64,000 nt of DNA from Pseudomonas sediminis (GCF_002741105.1 NZ_NIQU01000001.1:372001-436000); one strand, 5' to 3'. Positions 15,051 through 23,772 are shown, counted from the stretch's first letter. The notes: generated from the letters alone by a model not told the origin. Program-made: numbers and translations.

Positions 15051-15144
15051 TCGATTTTCCTAATGAGCGATCAGTAATATTGGTTTCTCTTATACATCCG
15101 CACGCAGCAGACTCGCCAGCATTCAATCCAATCAGGAGCCTGCC

Positions 15145-15558
15145 ATGTCCGGCGAAACCAACCTCGCGCGCCTGCTGCAGAGCATGACGCCGCGGCTCAA
15201 TCCAGGTCAGTACGTGTTCTGCTGCGTCCCGACCGAGCATGACTGCAGCGGCCTGCAGCCCATCGCCAGCCTGCGCGAAACCGAAGGCCTGAGCCTGGTG
15301 TTACCGCGCGAAGTCGCCGACGCCCATGGCCTGCACTACGACTACGTCGCTGCCTGGATCACCCTTGAGGTGCATTCGTCGCTGGCTGCCGTGGGCCTCA
15401 CAGCATCCTTCTCTGCCGCCCTGGCGCAGGCGGGAATCAGTTGCAACGTGGTCGCCGGCTTTCATCACGACCATATCTTCGTGCCCAGCGAGCGCGCCGA
15501 GCAGGCGCTGTCCACCTTGCGCGCCTTGTCGGCGGCGTCCATACCGGAGTCAGCATGA
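15145..15558 (+). CDS. ACT-domain protein, probable amino-acid-binding partner of ArgO
   Basis: The 137-residue protein matches the small ACT-domain family often encoded beside LysE exporters: PGQYVFCCVP near residue 21, ETEGLSLVLPREVAD, WITLEVHSSLAAVGLTASFSAAL, and GISCNVVAGFHHDHIFVP. ACT domains bind amino acids and regulate associated functions. Its stop codon overlaps the start of the exporter gene (ATGA at 15555-15558), showing translational coupling. The start has CAGGAG upstream (atCAGGAGcctgccATG). Regulation by ArgP from the divergent gene is expected. Confidence 0.8.
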   Translation: MSGETNLARLLQSMTPRLNPGQYVFCCVPTEHDCSGLQPIASLRETEGLSLVLPREVADAHGLHYDYVAAWITLEVHSSLAAVGLTASFSAALAQAGISCNVVAGFHHDHIFVPSERAEQALSTLRALSAASIPESA

Positions 15559-16160
15559 TGTGGCAGAGCTATAGCAACGGCCTGTTGGTGGCCATCGGCC
15601 TGATCATGGCCATCGGCGCGCAGAACGCCTTCGTCCTGGCGCAGAGCCTGCGCCGCGAACACCATCTGCCGGTGGCCGCCCTGTGTATCGTCTGCGACGC
15701 CCTGCTGGTGGCCGCTGGCGTGTTCGGCCTGGCCACCCTGCTGGCGCAGAGCCCGACCTTGCTGGCCATCGCTCGCTGGGGCGGTGCTGCCTTCCTGCTT
15801 TGGTACGGCAGCCAGGCGCTGCTGCGCGCTGCGCGCCCGCAATCACTGCAAGCGGCAGGTAGCGAACCGCGCTCGCTGCGCGCGGTGCTGCTCGCAGCAC
15901 TGGCGGTCACCCTGCTCAACCCGCATGTCTATCTGGATACCGTGCTGCTGATCGGCTCGCTCGGCGCCCAGCAACCAGAACCTGGCGCCTATGCCGCAGG
16001 AGCTGCCAGCGCCTCCTTTCTCTGGTTTGCCACACTGGCACTTGGCGCCGCCTGGCTTGCGCCCTGGCTGGCCAGGCCACTGACCTGGCGCCTGATCGAC
16101 CTCGGCGTAGCGGCGATGATGTTCGCAGTGGCGGCGCAGTTGATTCTCGGCGCGCTGTAA
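15555..16160 (+). CDS. argO: LysE/ArgO-family amino-acid exporter
   Basis: The 201-residue protein has six hydrophobic segments and the family signature GLIMAIGAQNAFVLAQSLRREH near the N terminus, then FLLWYGSQALLRA and VTLLNPHVYLDTVLLIGS (the conserved NPxxYLD). It exports arginine and/or lysine across the inner membrane by proton exchange. Two adjacent ATGs (15555 and 15558) are possible; the first overlaps the upstream ACT gene stop. Co-occurrence with argP and the ACT gene supports the export role. I give argO because of the ArgP pairing; lysE would be an equally valid label. Confidence 0.82.
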   Translation: MMWQSYSNGLLVAIGLIMAIGAQNAFVLAQSLRREHHLPVAALCIVCDALLVAAGVFGLATLLAQSPTLLAIARWGGAAFLLWYGSQALLRAARPQSLQAAGSEPRSLRAVLLAALAVTLLNPHVYLDTVLLIGSLGAQQPEPGAYAAGAASASFLWFATLALGAAWLAPWLARPLTWRLIDLGVAAMMFAVAAQLILGAL

Positions 16161-16200
16161 TCACGCATAATGCGCCGGGCTAATTACGCCAGGAGCAACA

Positions 16201-17157
16201 ATGGATACCTTGCATGGTATGCGCGTATTCGTTCAGGTGGTCGAGCGCGGCAGCTTCACTGCCGCGGCCCAAGCACTGAATCTGTCCACCGCGCAGGTGT
16301 CGCGACTGATCGCTGATCTCGAGCAACACCTCGAGGCACGCCTGCTGCAGCGCACCACGCGGCGCCTGGCGCTAACCGAGACCGGTGAGCGTTACCTCGA
16401 GCGCTGCCGGCAGATTCTCGGCCAGATCGACGAAGCCGACGCCGAAGCACGTGGCGCGCACCGCACCCCCAGCGGTCGCCTGCGCGTGCACACCATGACC
16501 GGTCTCGGCCTGCAGCACATCACCCCGCTGATTGCCCGCTATGCCGAACATCATCCTCAGGTCGTGGTGGAACTGACCCTGGCCCAGCGCACTCCAGACC
16601 TGCTCGAAGACGGCCATGACGTGACCATCGCCTTCGCCCGCGACCTGCCTGACTCGCAACTGGTTGCGCAACGCCTGGGCGCAATCCACAGCGTCATCTG
16701 CGCGGCGCCCAGCTATCTGGCTCAATACGGCATTCCCGAACACCCGGCTGACCTGCAACGACATCGTCACCTGCGCCTGACCGACCCGCTGTATCGCGGT
16801 CAATGGGATTTCGGTGACGACCAGTTGGAGGCGCTGCCGGCCGAATGCTTCCAGGTCAACGTCGCCGAGGCCTTGGTCAAGGCAGCCCAGGCCGGCATGG
16901 GTTTCTGCCTGCTACCCTCCTTCGTCGCCAGCCAGCCGCTGCGTGAAGGGCGCCTGCTGCGCATCCTGCCGCAGCACCGGCTACGCGCACTGAACATCTA
17001 TGCGATGTATCCATCGCGACGCTTTCTCGATGCCAAGACGCGCACCTGGGTAGAGTTTCTCAAGGCCGAACTGCCGCCGTTACTGCTTGGCGACGAAGCG
17101 GTGCTGGACGACGCACAACACTGGGCAAGCCCGGAGAAATTGTTGCGCGAAAGGTAA
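16201..17157 (+). CDS. LysR-family transcriptional regulator
   Basis: The 318-residue protein has a LysR HTH (MRVFVQVVERGSFTAAAQALNLSTAQVSRLIADLEQHLEARLLQRTTRRLALTETG) and a substrate-binding effector domain of the CrgA/DmlR-like branch. It starts 40 bases after argO with CAGGAG before the ATG, so it may be read from its own promoter or from argO. No target is evident nearby: the following gene encodes a tiny exported protein. Confidence 0.85.
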   Translation: MDTLHGMRVFVQVVERGSFTAAAQALNLSTAQVSRLIADLEQHLEARLLQRTTRRLALTETGERYLERCRQILGQIDEADAEARGAHRTPSGRLRVHTMTGLGLQHITPLIARYAEHHPQVVVELTLAQRTPDLLEDGHDVTIAFARDLPDSQLVAQRLGAIHSVICAAPSYLAQYGIPEHPADLQRHRHLRLTDPLYRGQWDFGDDQLEALPAECFQVNVAEALVKAAQAGMGFCLLPSFVASQPLREGRLLRILPQHRLRALNIYAMYPSRRFLDAKTRTWVEFLKAELPPLLLGDEAVLDDAQHWASPEKLLRER

Positions 17158-17247
17158 TGGTCATTCACTCAAAGCGCGCTTTTTCCGACCTCGATGCCTC
17201 ACTAGGATGACCTCGAACCCACGAAGAATCCCAAGAGGATCGCCCCA

Positions 17248-17430
17248 ATGAAGAACCTTCTCACTGCCACTGTCCTGTCCCTTTCCACCCTGCTGGCCGC
17301 CCAAGCCTGCTTCGCCGAAGAGTCGGCGGCCTTCGTCGCTCATCAGCAGGCCCACCAGCAACAGCCGCACGCCACAGCCATTCAGCAGGCACAAACCGCG
17401 AGCACGCAGAACAGCGATCAGCACGGTTGA
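17248..17430 (+). CDS. very small exported Gln/His-rich protein
   Basis: The 60-residue product starts with a signal peptide (MKNLLTATVLSLSTLLAAQACFA). The roughly 37-residue mature part is almost entirely Gln, His, Ala, Ser and Thr (for example AHQQAHQQQPHATAIQQAQ). Four to five His residues could bind a metal, but this is only suggestive. AAGAGG lies just upstream of the ATG. A hairpin with a T-run follows at 17477, so this is a monocistronic transcript. Codon pattern and signal peptide make it a believable gene despite its size. I do not recognise a family. Confidence 0.65.
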   Translation: MKNLLTATVLSLSTLLAAQACFAEESAAFVAHQQAHQQQPHATAIQQAQTASTQNSDQHG

Positions 17431-17476
17431 ACCAGAGCTTACCTGGCGCCGGCCACGCTCCTGACCGGTGCCCCTC

Positions 17477-17499
17477 GGGCCGCTGAAACGGCCCTTTTT
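17477..17499 (+). terminator. intrinsic terminator after the Gln/His-rich gene
   Basis: GGGCCG (17477-17482) pairs with CGGCCC (17489-17494) over a six-base loop and is followed by TTTTT. Confidence 0.8.
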
Positions 17500-17516
17500 C
17501 CCGCATCGAGGCCATC

Positions 17517-17744
17517 ATGAAACGTATCGCCTGCCTGCTCGCTTTCGGCTGCGCCGCAACCCTGGCACATGCCGAAACGCCCGAGCACTACCACTACGGC
17601 ATGCACCTGGACATTGCCAAGGTCATCAGCCAGATCCTGCCGCAAGGCTGCGAAGCGGGTGAAGCCCGCATGGTCTACCTGGACTCCAAGGGCGAACAGC
17701 ACACGCTTATCTACCAACGTATCGGCGAAAACTGCCGCTACTGA
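17517..17744 (+). CDS. DUF2790 small exported protein
   Basis: The 75-residue protein has a signal peptide (MKRIACLLAFGCAATLAHA) and a mature part with YHYGMHLDIAKVISQ, MVYLDSKGEQHTLIYQRIGENC, the signature of the Pseudomonas-restricted DUF2790 family. Two Cys residues (QGCEAG and GENCRY) probably form a disulfide. Function is unknown. The ATG follows the upstream terminator by only about 18 bases, so transcription may partly read through or the promoter overlaps the previous gene. It converges on the lipocalin-like gene. Confidence 0.8.
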   Translation: MKRIACLLAFGCAATLAHAETPEHYHYGMHLDIAKVISQILPQGCEAGEARMVYLDSKGEQHTLIYQRIGENCRY

Positions 17745-17771
17745 CCACCGCAATCACCACACATCCCGGTC

Positions 17772-18335
17772 TTACTTGGCGCGCACGAATTCGGCACTGA
17801 AGCGCCCGCCACCCGGGCGCGTGAAGGTCTCGTACATCCGATCGCCCTCGACCCTCAGCTGCAACTCCTTCGTCGTCCGGACACCGCCAACCCAATTGGG
17901 AAAGGTGGCGCCCTCAACCCGGTTGCCGGCGAACCGTCCCTGCTCGTCGACACTGTAAGTGCCAAAGAAGCCAATGCTCGACGCCATGGCACTTCGATTC
18001 TCCTCGTCGCTGCCGCCGCCGCGCGCGTCGGATGCAAAACGCGGCGTATCGCCGTCGGTCAGCACTTCGACGAAGTGCATATCAGGCGTGAACACCAGCA
18101 TGCCCTGCGGGTTTTCACCGTACGGACGCTCGACTTTTCCATCTGCCTCCAGGGTGGCGGAAACCATACGCCAGGTGCCAACCACCTGGTTGGCAGCGTG
18201 AGCCTCGGACTCGCGAGCCGTGGCGTTCAAGCTCAGCGCCAGCAAGCCGACCACCAGTAACGGCCGCGACAAGTGACGGCGCCACTGCAGCAGATCGATC
18301 CAGAGACAGGCGCGGGTATTCGATTCGCTTTTCAT
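17772..18335 (-). CDS. exported lipocalin-like domain protein
   Basis: The 187-residue protein has a hydrophobic export segment (about residues 24-42) behind an unusually long charged N terminus. A lipocalin-like domain follows, recognised by VVGTWRMVSATLEADGKVERPYGENPQGMLVFTP and FFGTYSVDEQGRF. This small beta-barrel family binds hydrophobic ligands in some members; no ligand is known here. GAGGAG precedes the ATG by seven bases. It is divergent from the LysR gene at 18432 with 96 bases between them, the usual arrangement for a LysR regulator and its target. Confidence 0.78.
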   Translation of the reverse strand: MKSESNTRACLWIDLLQWRRHLSRPLLVVGLLALSLNATARESEAHAANQVVGTWRMVSATLEADGKVERPYGENPQGMLVFTPDMHFVEVLTDGDTPRFASDARGGGSDEENRSAMASSIGFFGTYSVDEQGRFAGNRVEGATFPNWVGGVRTTKELQLRVEGDRMYETFTRPGGGRFSAEFVRAK

Positions 18336-18431
18336 CAGTCATCTCCTCTAACGATGCAACCGATGGTATGGCGCGGGTCAAGCTATGATAAGACGCACCA
18401 ATACGAACACCTTCGTGAAGAATACTCACCA

Positions 18432-19322
18432 ATGAACAACGCCAGCCTCGCTGATCTCAAGGCCTTCATTCAGGTCGCTCAGCAGCGCAGTTTCCAGAAG
18501 GCTGCCGACGCCTTAGGGGTATCACGCTCCTCTCTCAGTCACGCCATCAAGGGGCTTGAACAACGCCTGGGGGTTCGCCTGCTACACCGCACCACCCGCA
18601 GCGTTGCCGTGACGGAGGCAGGAGAACACCTGCTGCAGCGCCTGACGCCATTACTCCAGGATCTGGACGACGCACTGGATGCCGTCAGCCATGGCCCCGA
18701 CGAGCTCGCCGGCACCTTACGCATCAACGCCAGCAAGGGCGGCGCGCGCTGGCTGCTGGAACATGTGGTGCCGACGTTCCTGCAACGCCATCCCCATGTG
18801 GAGCTCGACCTGGTCAGCGAGGGCAGGCTGGTGGATATCGTCGCCGAGGGCTTCGACGCCGGCGCGCGCCTGGCCGAGTCAGTCCCTCAAGACATGGTGG
18901 CGGTGCCCTTCGGCGGCGAGGTGCGCTTCGTCACCGTGGCCTCACCCACCTATCTCGCCACCTTTGGGCGTCCTGGCACACCTGACGAGCTGCGCGTTCA
19001 TCGCTGCATCCGCCAGCGCATGCCCAGCGGCAAGCGCTATCGCTGGGAGTTCGAGCGCGGCACGCAGCACCTCGCGCTCGACGTACCAGGCGCATTGAGC
19101 CTGGACGATAACGACCTGCTGGTCGAAGCGGCCTGCGCCGGCCAGGGCATCGCCTACGTCCCCCAGGCCTTCGCTCGCCAGGCGCTGGAGAGCGGCAAGC
19201 TGGTGCTACTTCTCGAAGACTGGACACCACCATGCCCCGGCCTGTGCCTCTACTACTCCAGCTATCGCCACGTTCCAGCGCCACTGCAGGCGTTCATCGC
19301 CATCCTCCGCGAGCAGGGATAG
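18432..19322 (+). CDS. LysR-family transcriptional regulator, divergent from the lipocalin gene
   Basis: The 296-residue protein has a LysR HTH (DLKAFIQVAQQRSFQKAADALGVSRSSLSHAIKGLEQRLGVRLLHRTTRSVAVTEAG) and an effector domain with LRINASKGGARWLLEHVVPTFLQRHPHVELDLV. This branch (often annotated PgrR- or DmlR-like) commonly represses a divergent gene, so the lipocalin-like gene is the first candidate target. I use the ATG at 18432; the longer frame back to 18273 crosses the lipocalin start. The ribosome site is weak (GAAGAA). Confidence 0.85.
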   Translation: MNNASLADLKAFIQVAQQRSFQKAADALGVSRSSLSHAIKGLEQRLGVRLLHRTTRSVAVTEAGEHLLQRLTPLLQDLDDALDAVSHGPDELAGTLRINASKGGARWLLEHVVPTFLQRHPHVELDLVSEGRLVDIVAEGFDAGARLAESVPQDMVAVPFGGEVRFVTVASPTYLATFGRPGTPDELRVHRCIRQRMPSGKRYRWEFERGTQHLALDVPGALSLDDNDLLVEAACAGQGIAYVPQAFARQALESGKLVLLLEDWTPPCPGLCLYYSSYRHVPAPLQAFIAILREQG

Positions 19323-19459
19323 CGCAGCCCGCTTCCGACGACCGGGAGCCACACTGCTGCAATCCCGCGGTCTATGCTGAACAGGTGTAACTCAGTCGCG
19401 ATCGTGATCGACGCCTTGACCGTCCCGGCGCGGAGCACCCGCACAGGGGTATCACCAAG

Positions 19460-19465
19460 GTTGCA
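19460..19465 (+). promoter_or_regulatory. distal PutA operator candidate (GTTGCA)
   Basis: GTTGCA in the context AAGGTTGCACCATG matches the recognition sequence established for the E. coli PutA ribbon-helix-helix domain. It lies 170 bases upstream of the tandem pair at 19630. Confidence 0.45.
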
Positions 19466-19629
19466 CCATGATGACGCAGCGCATCGGTACGCTGGATAAC
19501 ACGAGCGCGTGCTAGCGCGCCAACGTCCACGCTGCGAAATGCATTCATGCCCTGAAACCGCCATATTCAGGCGCTACAGCGGCAGACACGAGGACGAAAT
19601 GAACGTCCGTCGGGATGCCGAGCTAATTG

Positions 19630-19645
19630 GTTGCACCTAGTTGCA
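19630..19645 (+). promoter_or_regulatory. tandem PutA operators (two GTTGCA sites one helical turn apart)
   Basis: GTTGCACC at 19630 and again at 19640 are direct repeats with a ten-base period, so both face the same side of the DNA. The gene downstream encodes a PutA with the DNA-binding domain, making autogenous repression in the absence of proline the natural reading. Confidence 0.65.
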
Positions 19646-19657
19646 CCAAGCACCGAA

Positions 19658-19684
19658 GCGGGTTTAATCTCCCGCAGCTTTTTT
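19658..19684 (+). terminator. terminator-like hairpin in the putA leader
   Basis: GCGGG (19658-19662) pairs with CCCGC (19671-19675) and is followed by AGCTTTTTT. The stem is short (five GC pairs) but the T-run is good. It stands between the tandem PutA operators and the putA start codon. Confidence 0.45.
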
Positions 19685-19757
19685 GTTGCCCGCCATTCAT
19701 GGCGGCACCGCTTCGGGCCGTCGCAAGCGACGTCAAAAACTGCTCCGGCAGTTTTTA
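19679..19757 (+). repeat. copy 1 of a roughly 75-base dispersed repeat (upstream of putA)
   Basis: Ordered blocks: TTTTTTGTTGCCCGCC, ATTCATGGCGG, a variable GC-rich middle, GACGTCAAAAA, then a hairpin AAAAACTGC/GCAGTTTTT at 19735-19756. The reverse complement of 35819-35892 shows the same blocks in the same order. Confidence 0.65.
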
Positions 19758-19790
19758 CCGTGCATAACCTGACAATAAGTAGGACTCCCC

Positions 19791-22700
19791 ATGGCTACTA
19801 CCACTCTTGGCGTAAAACTCGACGATGCCACCCGTGAACGCCTGAAAAAGGCCGCCGCGCAGATCGACCGCACGCCGCACTGGATGATCAAGCAGGCGAT
19901 CTTCAATTATCTGGAGCAAGTCGAGAGTGGCCTGACGCCCGCCGAGCATGCCGGCCTGGCCGCTGCCGCCGGTGAAGAGGCGCTGGAGTCGCTTACCGAG
20001 CAAGGTCTGCAGGTGTTCCTCGATTTCGCCGAAAGCATCCTCCCGCAATCCGTCCTGCGCGCCGCCATCACCAGCGCCTATCGCCGCCCGGAAACCGAAG
20101 TGGTACCGATGCTGCTGGAGCAGGCGCGCCTGAACCCGGAGCAGGCCGAGGCCTCGCAGAAGCTGGCCCTGGGCATCGCCGAAAAGCTGCGCAACCAGAA
20201 GAACGCCAGCGGTCGTCAAGGCCTGGTGCAGGGGCTGCTGCAGGAGTTCTCGCTGTCGTCGCAGGAAGGCGTAGCGCTGATGTGCCTGGCCGAAGCCCTG
20301 CTGCGCATCCCCGACAAGGCCACCCGTGACGCGCTGATCCGCGACAAGATCGCCAACGGCAACTGGAGCCAGCACCTCGGCCAGAGCCCGTCGATGTTCG
20401 TCAACGCGGCGAGCTGGGGCCTGCTGATCACCGGCAAGCTGGTGTCGACCCACACCGAAGCCGGCATGACCTCGGCGCTCAACCGCATCATCGGCAAGAG
20501 CGGCGAGCCAGTGATCCGCAAGGGCGTGGACATGGCCATGCGCCTGATGGGCGAGCAGTTCGTCACCGGCGAAACCATCGCCGAAGCCCTGGCCAACGCC
20601 TCCAACCTGGAAGCCAAGGGCTTCCGCTATTCCTACGACATGCTCGGTGAGGCCGCGCTGACCGAAGAAGACGCCAAGCGTTACCTGGCCTCCTACGAGC
20701 AGGCCATCCACGCCATCGGCAAGGCCTCGCACGGTCGCGGCATCTACGAAGGCCCGGGCATCTCGATCAAGCTGTCCGCCCTGCACCCGCGTTACAGCCG
20801 CGCCCAGTACGAGCGCGTGATGGACGAGCTGTACCCGACCCTGCTGGGCCTGACCCAACTGGCCAAGCAGTACGACATCGGCATCAACATCGACGCCGAG
20901 GAAGCCGACCGCCTGGAGCTGTCGCTGGATCTGCTTGAGCGCCTGTGCTTCGAGCCATCGCTGGCCGGCTGGAACGGCATCGGCTTCGTCATCCAGGCCT
21001 ACCAGAAGCGCTGCCCGTACGTGATCGACTACGTCATCGACCTGGCCAAGCGCAGCCGCCACCGCCTGATGATCCGCCTGGTGAAAGGCGCCTACTGGGA
21101 CAGCGAGATCAAGCTGGCCCAAGTCAACGGCCTGGAAGGCTACCCGGTGTACACACGCAAGCCGTACACCGACGTGTCCTACATCGCCTGCGCACGCAAA
21201 CTGCTGGCCGCGCCGGAAGCCATCTACCCGCAGTTCGCCACCCACAACGCCCACTCGCTGTCGGCCATCTACCACCTGGCCGGGCAGAACTACTACCCGG
21301 GCCAGTACGAGTTCCAGTGCCTGCACGGCATGGGCGAGCCGCTGTACGAGCAAGTGGTCGGCAAGATCGCCGACGGCAAGCTGAACCGTCCGTGCCGCAT
21401 CTACGCCCCAGTCGGCAGCCATGAAACCCTGCTCGCCTATCTAGTGCGCCGCCTGCTGGAAAACGGCGCCAACACCAGCTTCGTCAACCGCATCGCCGAC
21501 CATAGCATCTCGCTGAAGGATCTGGTGCTCGACCCGGTGCTGCAGGTCGAGCAGATGGCCGCGCAGGAAGGCACCATTGGTCTACCGCATCCGCGCATCC
21601 CGATGCCGCGCGACCTGTACGGCAAAGAGCGGGTCAACTCGTCGGGCCTGGATCTGGCCAACGAACACCGTCTCGGCTCGCTGTCCTCGGCGCTGCTGTC
21701 GACCGTCAACCAGAGCTACCTGGCCGAGCCGATGCTCGGTTGCGATAGTGCTAACCCGGGCGAGCCGGAGCCAGTGCGCAACCCGGCCGACCATCGTGAT
21801 CTGGTCGGCCACGTACGCGAAGCCAGCATGGCTGACGTCGACAGCGCCATCCTCTGCGCCCTGGCCAGCGGGCAGATCTGGCAGTCCACCCGTCCCGCCG
21901 AGCGCGCCGCCGTGCTGGAGCGCGCCGCCGACCTGATGGAAGCCGAGCTGCAGCAACTGATGGGCCTGCTGGTGCGAGAGTCCGGCAAGACCTTCGCCAA
22001 CGCCATCGCCGAAGTGCGCGAGGCGGTGGACTTCCTCCGTTACTACGCAATCCAGGCGCGCAGCTTCGGCAACGACAGCCACCGCCCGCTGGGCCCGGTG
22101 GTGTGCATCAGCCCGTGGAACTTTCCCCTGGCGATCTTCAGTGGCCAGGTGGCCGCTGCACTGGCCGCCGGCAACACCGTGCTGGCCAAACCGGCGGAAC
22201 AGACGCCGCTGATCGCTGCGCAAGCCGTGCGTATTCTGCTCGAGGCCGGCGTACCGGCTGGCGCCGTACAACTGCTGCCGGGTCGTGGCGAAACCGTCGG
22301 TGCGCGCCTGGTGGGTGACGAGCGCGTGCGCGGGGTGATGTTCACTGGCTCCACCGAAGTGGCCGGCATCCTTCAGCGCAACATCGCCGGTCGCCTGGAT
22401 GCTCAGGGCCGCACCATCCCGCTGATCGCCGAAACCGGCGGCCTCAACGCCATGATCGTCGACTCCTCGGCACTGACCGAGCAGGTGGTGATGGACGTGG
22501 TCGCTTCCGCCTTCGACAGCGCCGGCCAGCGCTGCTCGGCGCTGCGCGTGCTGTGCGTGCAGGACGACGTAGCCGACCGTGTGCTGACCATGCTCAAGGG
22601 CGCCATGGCCGAATACAGCCTGGGCAACCCGGAGCGTCTGAACACCGACATTGGCCCGGTGATCGACGCCGAAGCCAAGGCCGGCATCGACACCCACATC

Positions 22701-23726
22701 GCCAAGCTGCGCGAGAAAGGCCGCAAGGTCACTCAACTGGCGCGCGTCAACGGTGAGGAGATCAAGCGCGGCACCTTCGTCGTGCCGACCCTGATCGAGC
22801 TGGATAGCTTCGACGAGATGAAGCGCGAGATCTTCGGCCCGGTACTGCACGTGGTGCGCTACCAGCGCGCGGACCTGGGCAAGCTGCTGCAGCAGATCAA
22901 CGACAGCGGCTACGGCCTGACCCTCGGCGTGCACACGCGCATCGACGAGACCATCGCCCAGGTGGTCGGCACCGCCAAGGTCGGTAACCTGTACGTCAAC
23001 CGCAACATGGTTGGCGCCGTGGTCGGCGTGCAGCCATTCGGTGGCGAAGGCCTGTCCGGTACCGGCCCGAAAGCCGGTGGCCCGCTGTACCTGTTCCGCC
23101 TGCTGTCGACCCGTCCCCAGGAGGCCGTCGCCCAGTATCTGCAGCAGGCCGAGGTGCAGGCCCTACCGGCACCAACCGCGCTGGACAAGGTTCGCGCCGC
23201 CTTCGCCGAATGGGCAGCCAAGCAGGAGCCAGCCATCGCCGCGCTGTTCGAGCAGTACCGCGACCTGTCGCAGAGCTACAGCGCGCACACGCTGACCGGC
23301 CCGACCGGCGAGCGCAACAGCTACACCCTGCTGCCGCGTGAGCACGTGCTGAACCTGGCCGACGAGCGCGGTGATCTGCTGGCTCAGTTTGCTGCCACCC
23401 TGGCCGTCGGCAGCCAGGCCATCTGGCTGGAGAGCCAGCGCGCGCTGTACAGCGAACTGCCGAAGGAGGTGCAGAAGCACATCCAGCTGGTGACCGACTG
23501 GAACAGCGTCGACGTGGAGCTGGACGCCATCCTGCACCACGGCGACTCCGACCAGCTGCGCGCAGTCAGCGAGCAGGCAGCGCAGCGCAAGGGCGCCATC
23601 GTCGGCGTACATGGCCTGAACAAGGGCGAGACCGACATCGCTCTGGAACGTCTGCTGGTGGAACACGCTCTGAGCGTCAACACCGCTGCGGCTGGCGGCA
23701 ACGCCAGCCTGATGACCATCGGCTGA
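19791..23726 (+). CDS. putA: trifunctional PutA: DNA-binding, proline dehydrogenase and P5C dehydrogenase
   Basis: The 1311-residue protein (E. coli PutA has 1320) has an N-terminal ribbon-helix-helix (TTTLGVKLDDATRERLKKAAAQIDRTPHWMIKQAI, residues 3-37). A FAD-binding proline dehydrogenase barrel follows with YEGPGISIKLSALHPRY, INIDAEEADRLELSL and RLVKGAYWDSEIK. The aldehyde dehydrogenase domain comes after about residue 650, with catalytic Cys915 (SAGQRCSAL) and Glu in ETGGLNAM. The C-terminal conserved domain is present. It oxidises proline to glutamate and represses its own gene when proline is absent. GTTGCA operators upstream fit this. It is a single-gene unit. Confidence 0.97.
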   Translation: MATTTLGVKLDDATRERLKKAAAQIDRTPHWMIKQAIFNYLEQVESGLTPAEHAGLAAAAGEEALESLTEQGLQVFLDFAESILPQSVLRAAITSAYRRPETEVVPMLLEQARLNPEQAEASQKLALGIAEKLRNQKNASGRQGLVQGLLQEFSLSSQEGVALMCLAEALLRIPDKATRDALIRDKIANGNWSQHLGQSPSMFVNAASWGLLITGKLVSTHTEAGMTSALNRIIGKSGEPVIRKGVDMAMRLMGEQFVTGETIAEALANASNLEAKGFRYSYDMLGEAALTEEDAKRYLASYEQAIHAIGKASHGRGIYEGPGISIKLSALHPRYSRAQYERVMDELYPTLLGLTQLAKQYDIGINIDAEEADRLELSLDLLERLCFEPSLAGWNGIGFVIQAYQKRCPYVIDYVIDLAKRSRHRLMIRLVKGAYWDSEIKLAQVNGLEGYPVYTRKPYTDVSYIACARKLLAAPEAIYPQFATHNAHSLSAIYHLAGQNYYPGQYEFQCLHGMGEPLYEQVVGKIADGKLNRPCRIYAPVGSHETLLAYLVRRLLENGANTSFVNRIADHSISLKDLVLDPVLQVEQMAAQEGTIGLPHPRIPMPRDLYGKERVNSSGLDLANEHRLGSLSSALLSTVNQSYLAEPMLGCDSANPGEPEPVRNPADHRDLVGHVREASMADVDSAILCALASGQIWQSTRPAERAAVLERAADLMEAELQQLMGLLVRESGKTFANAIAEVREAVDFLRYYAIQARSFGNDSHRPLGPVVCISPWNFPLAIFSGQVAAALAAGNTVLAKPAEQTPLIAAQAVRILLEAGVPAGAVQLLPGRGETVGARLVGDERVRGVMFTGSTEVAGILQRNIAGRLDAQGRTIPLIAETGGLNAMIVDSSALTEQVVMDVVASAFDSAGQRCSALRVLCVQDDVADRVLTMLKGAMAEYSLGNPERLNTDIGPVIDAEAKAGIDTHIAKLREKGRKVTQLARVNGEEIKRGTFVVPTLIELDSFDEMKREIFGPVLHVVRYQRADLGKLLQQINDSGYGLTLGVHTRIDETIAQVVGTAKVGNLYVNRNMVGAVVGVQPFGGEGLSGTGPKAGGPLYLFRLLSTRPQEAVAQYLQQAEVQALPAPTALDKVRAAFAEWAAKQEPAIAALFEQYRDLSQSYSAHTLTGPTGERNSYTLLPREHVLNLADERGDLLAQFAATLAVGSQAIWLESQRALYSELPKEVQKHIQLVTDWNSVDVELDAILHHGDSDQLRAVSEQAAQRKGAIVGVHGLNKGETDIALERLLVEHALSVNTAAAGGNASLMTIG

Positions 23727-23741
23727 TCGCAGCCGATAACA

Positions 23742-23772
23742 CCGCGGAAAGCTGGATGAAAGCTTTCCGCGG
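23742..23772. terminator. hairpin after putA
   Basis: CCGCGGAAAGC (23742-23752) pairs perfectly with GCTTTCCGCGG (23762-23772) over a nine-base loop, 16 bases after the putA stop. There is no T-run, so it may protect the mRNA end or terminate weakly. Confidence 0.6.

Larger units (their letters stand above)
19323..19790. other. 468-base putA leader and promoter region
   Basis: No protein-coding signal is convincing. It contains three GTTGCACC motifs (19460, 19630, 19640), a T-tailed hairpin at 19658-19684, and a copy of a roughly 75-base repeat that itself ends in a second T-tailed hairpin (19735-19756), 34 bases before the putA ATG. Confidence 0.6.

Noticed and set aside
19755..21422. 555-codon open frame on the minus strand opposite putA
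   Set aside because: It is the antisense shadow of a high-G+C gene. The translation is low-complexity (Leu, Gln, Val, Gly, His rich) with no family signature, and the plus strand encodes PutA unambiguously.
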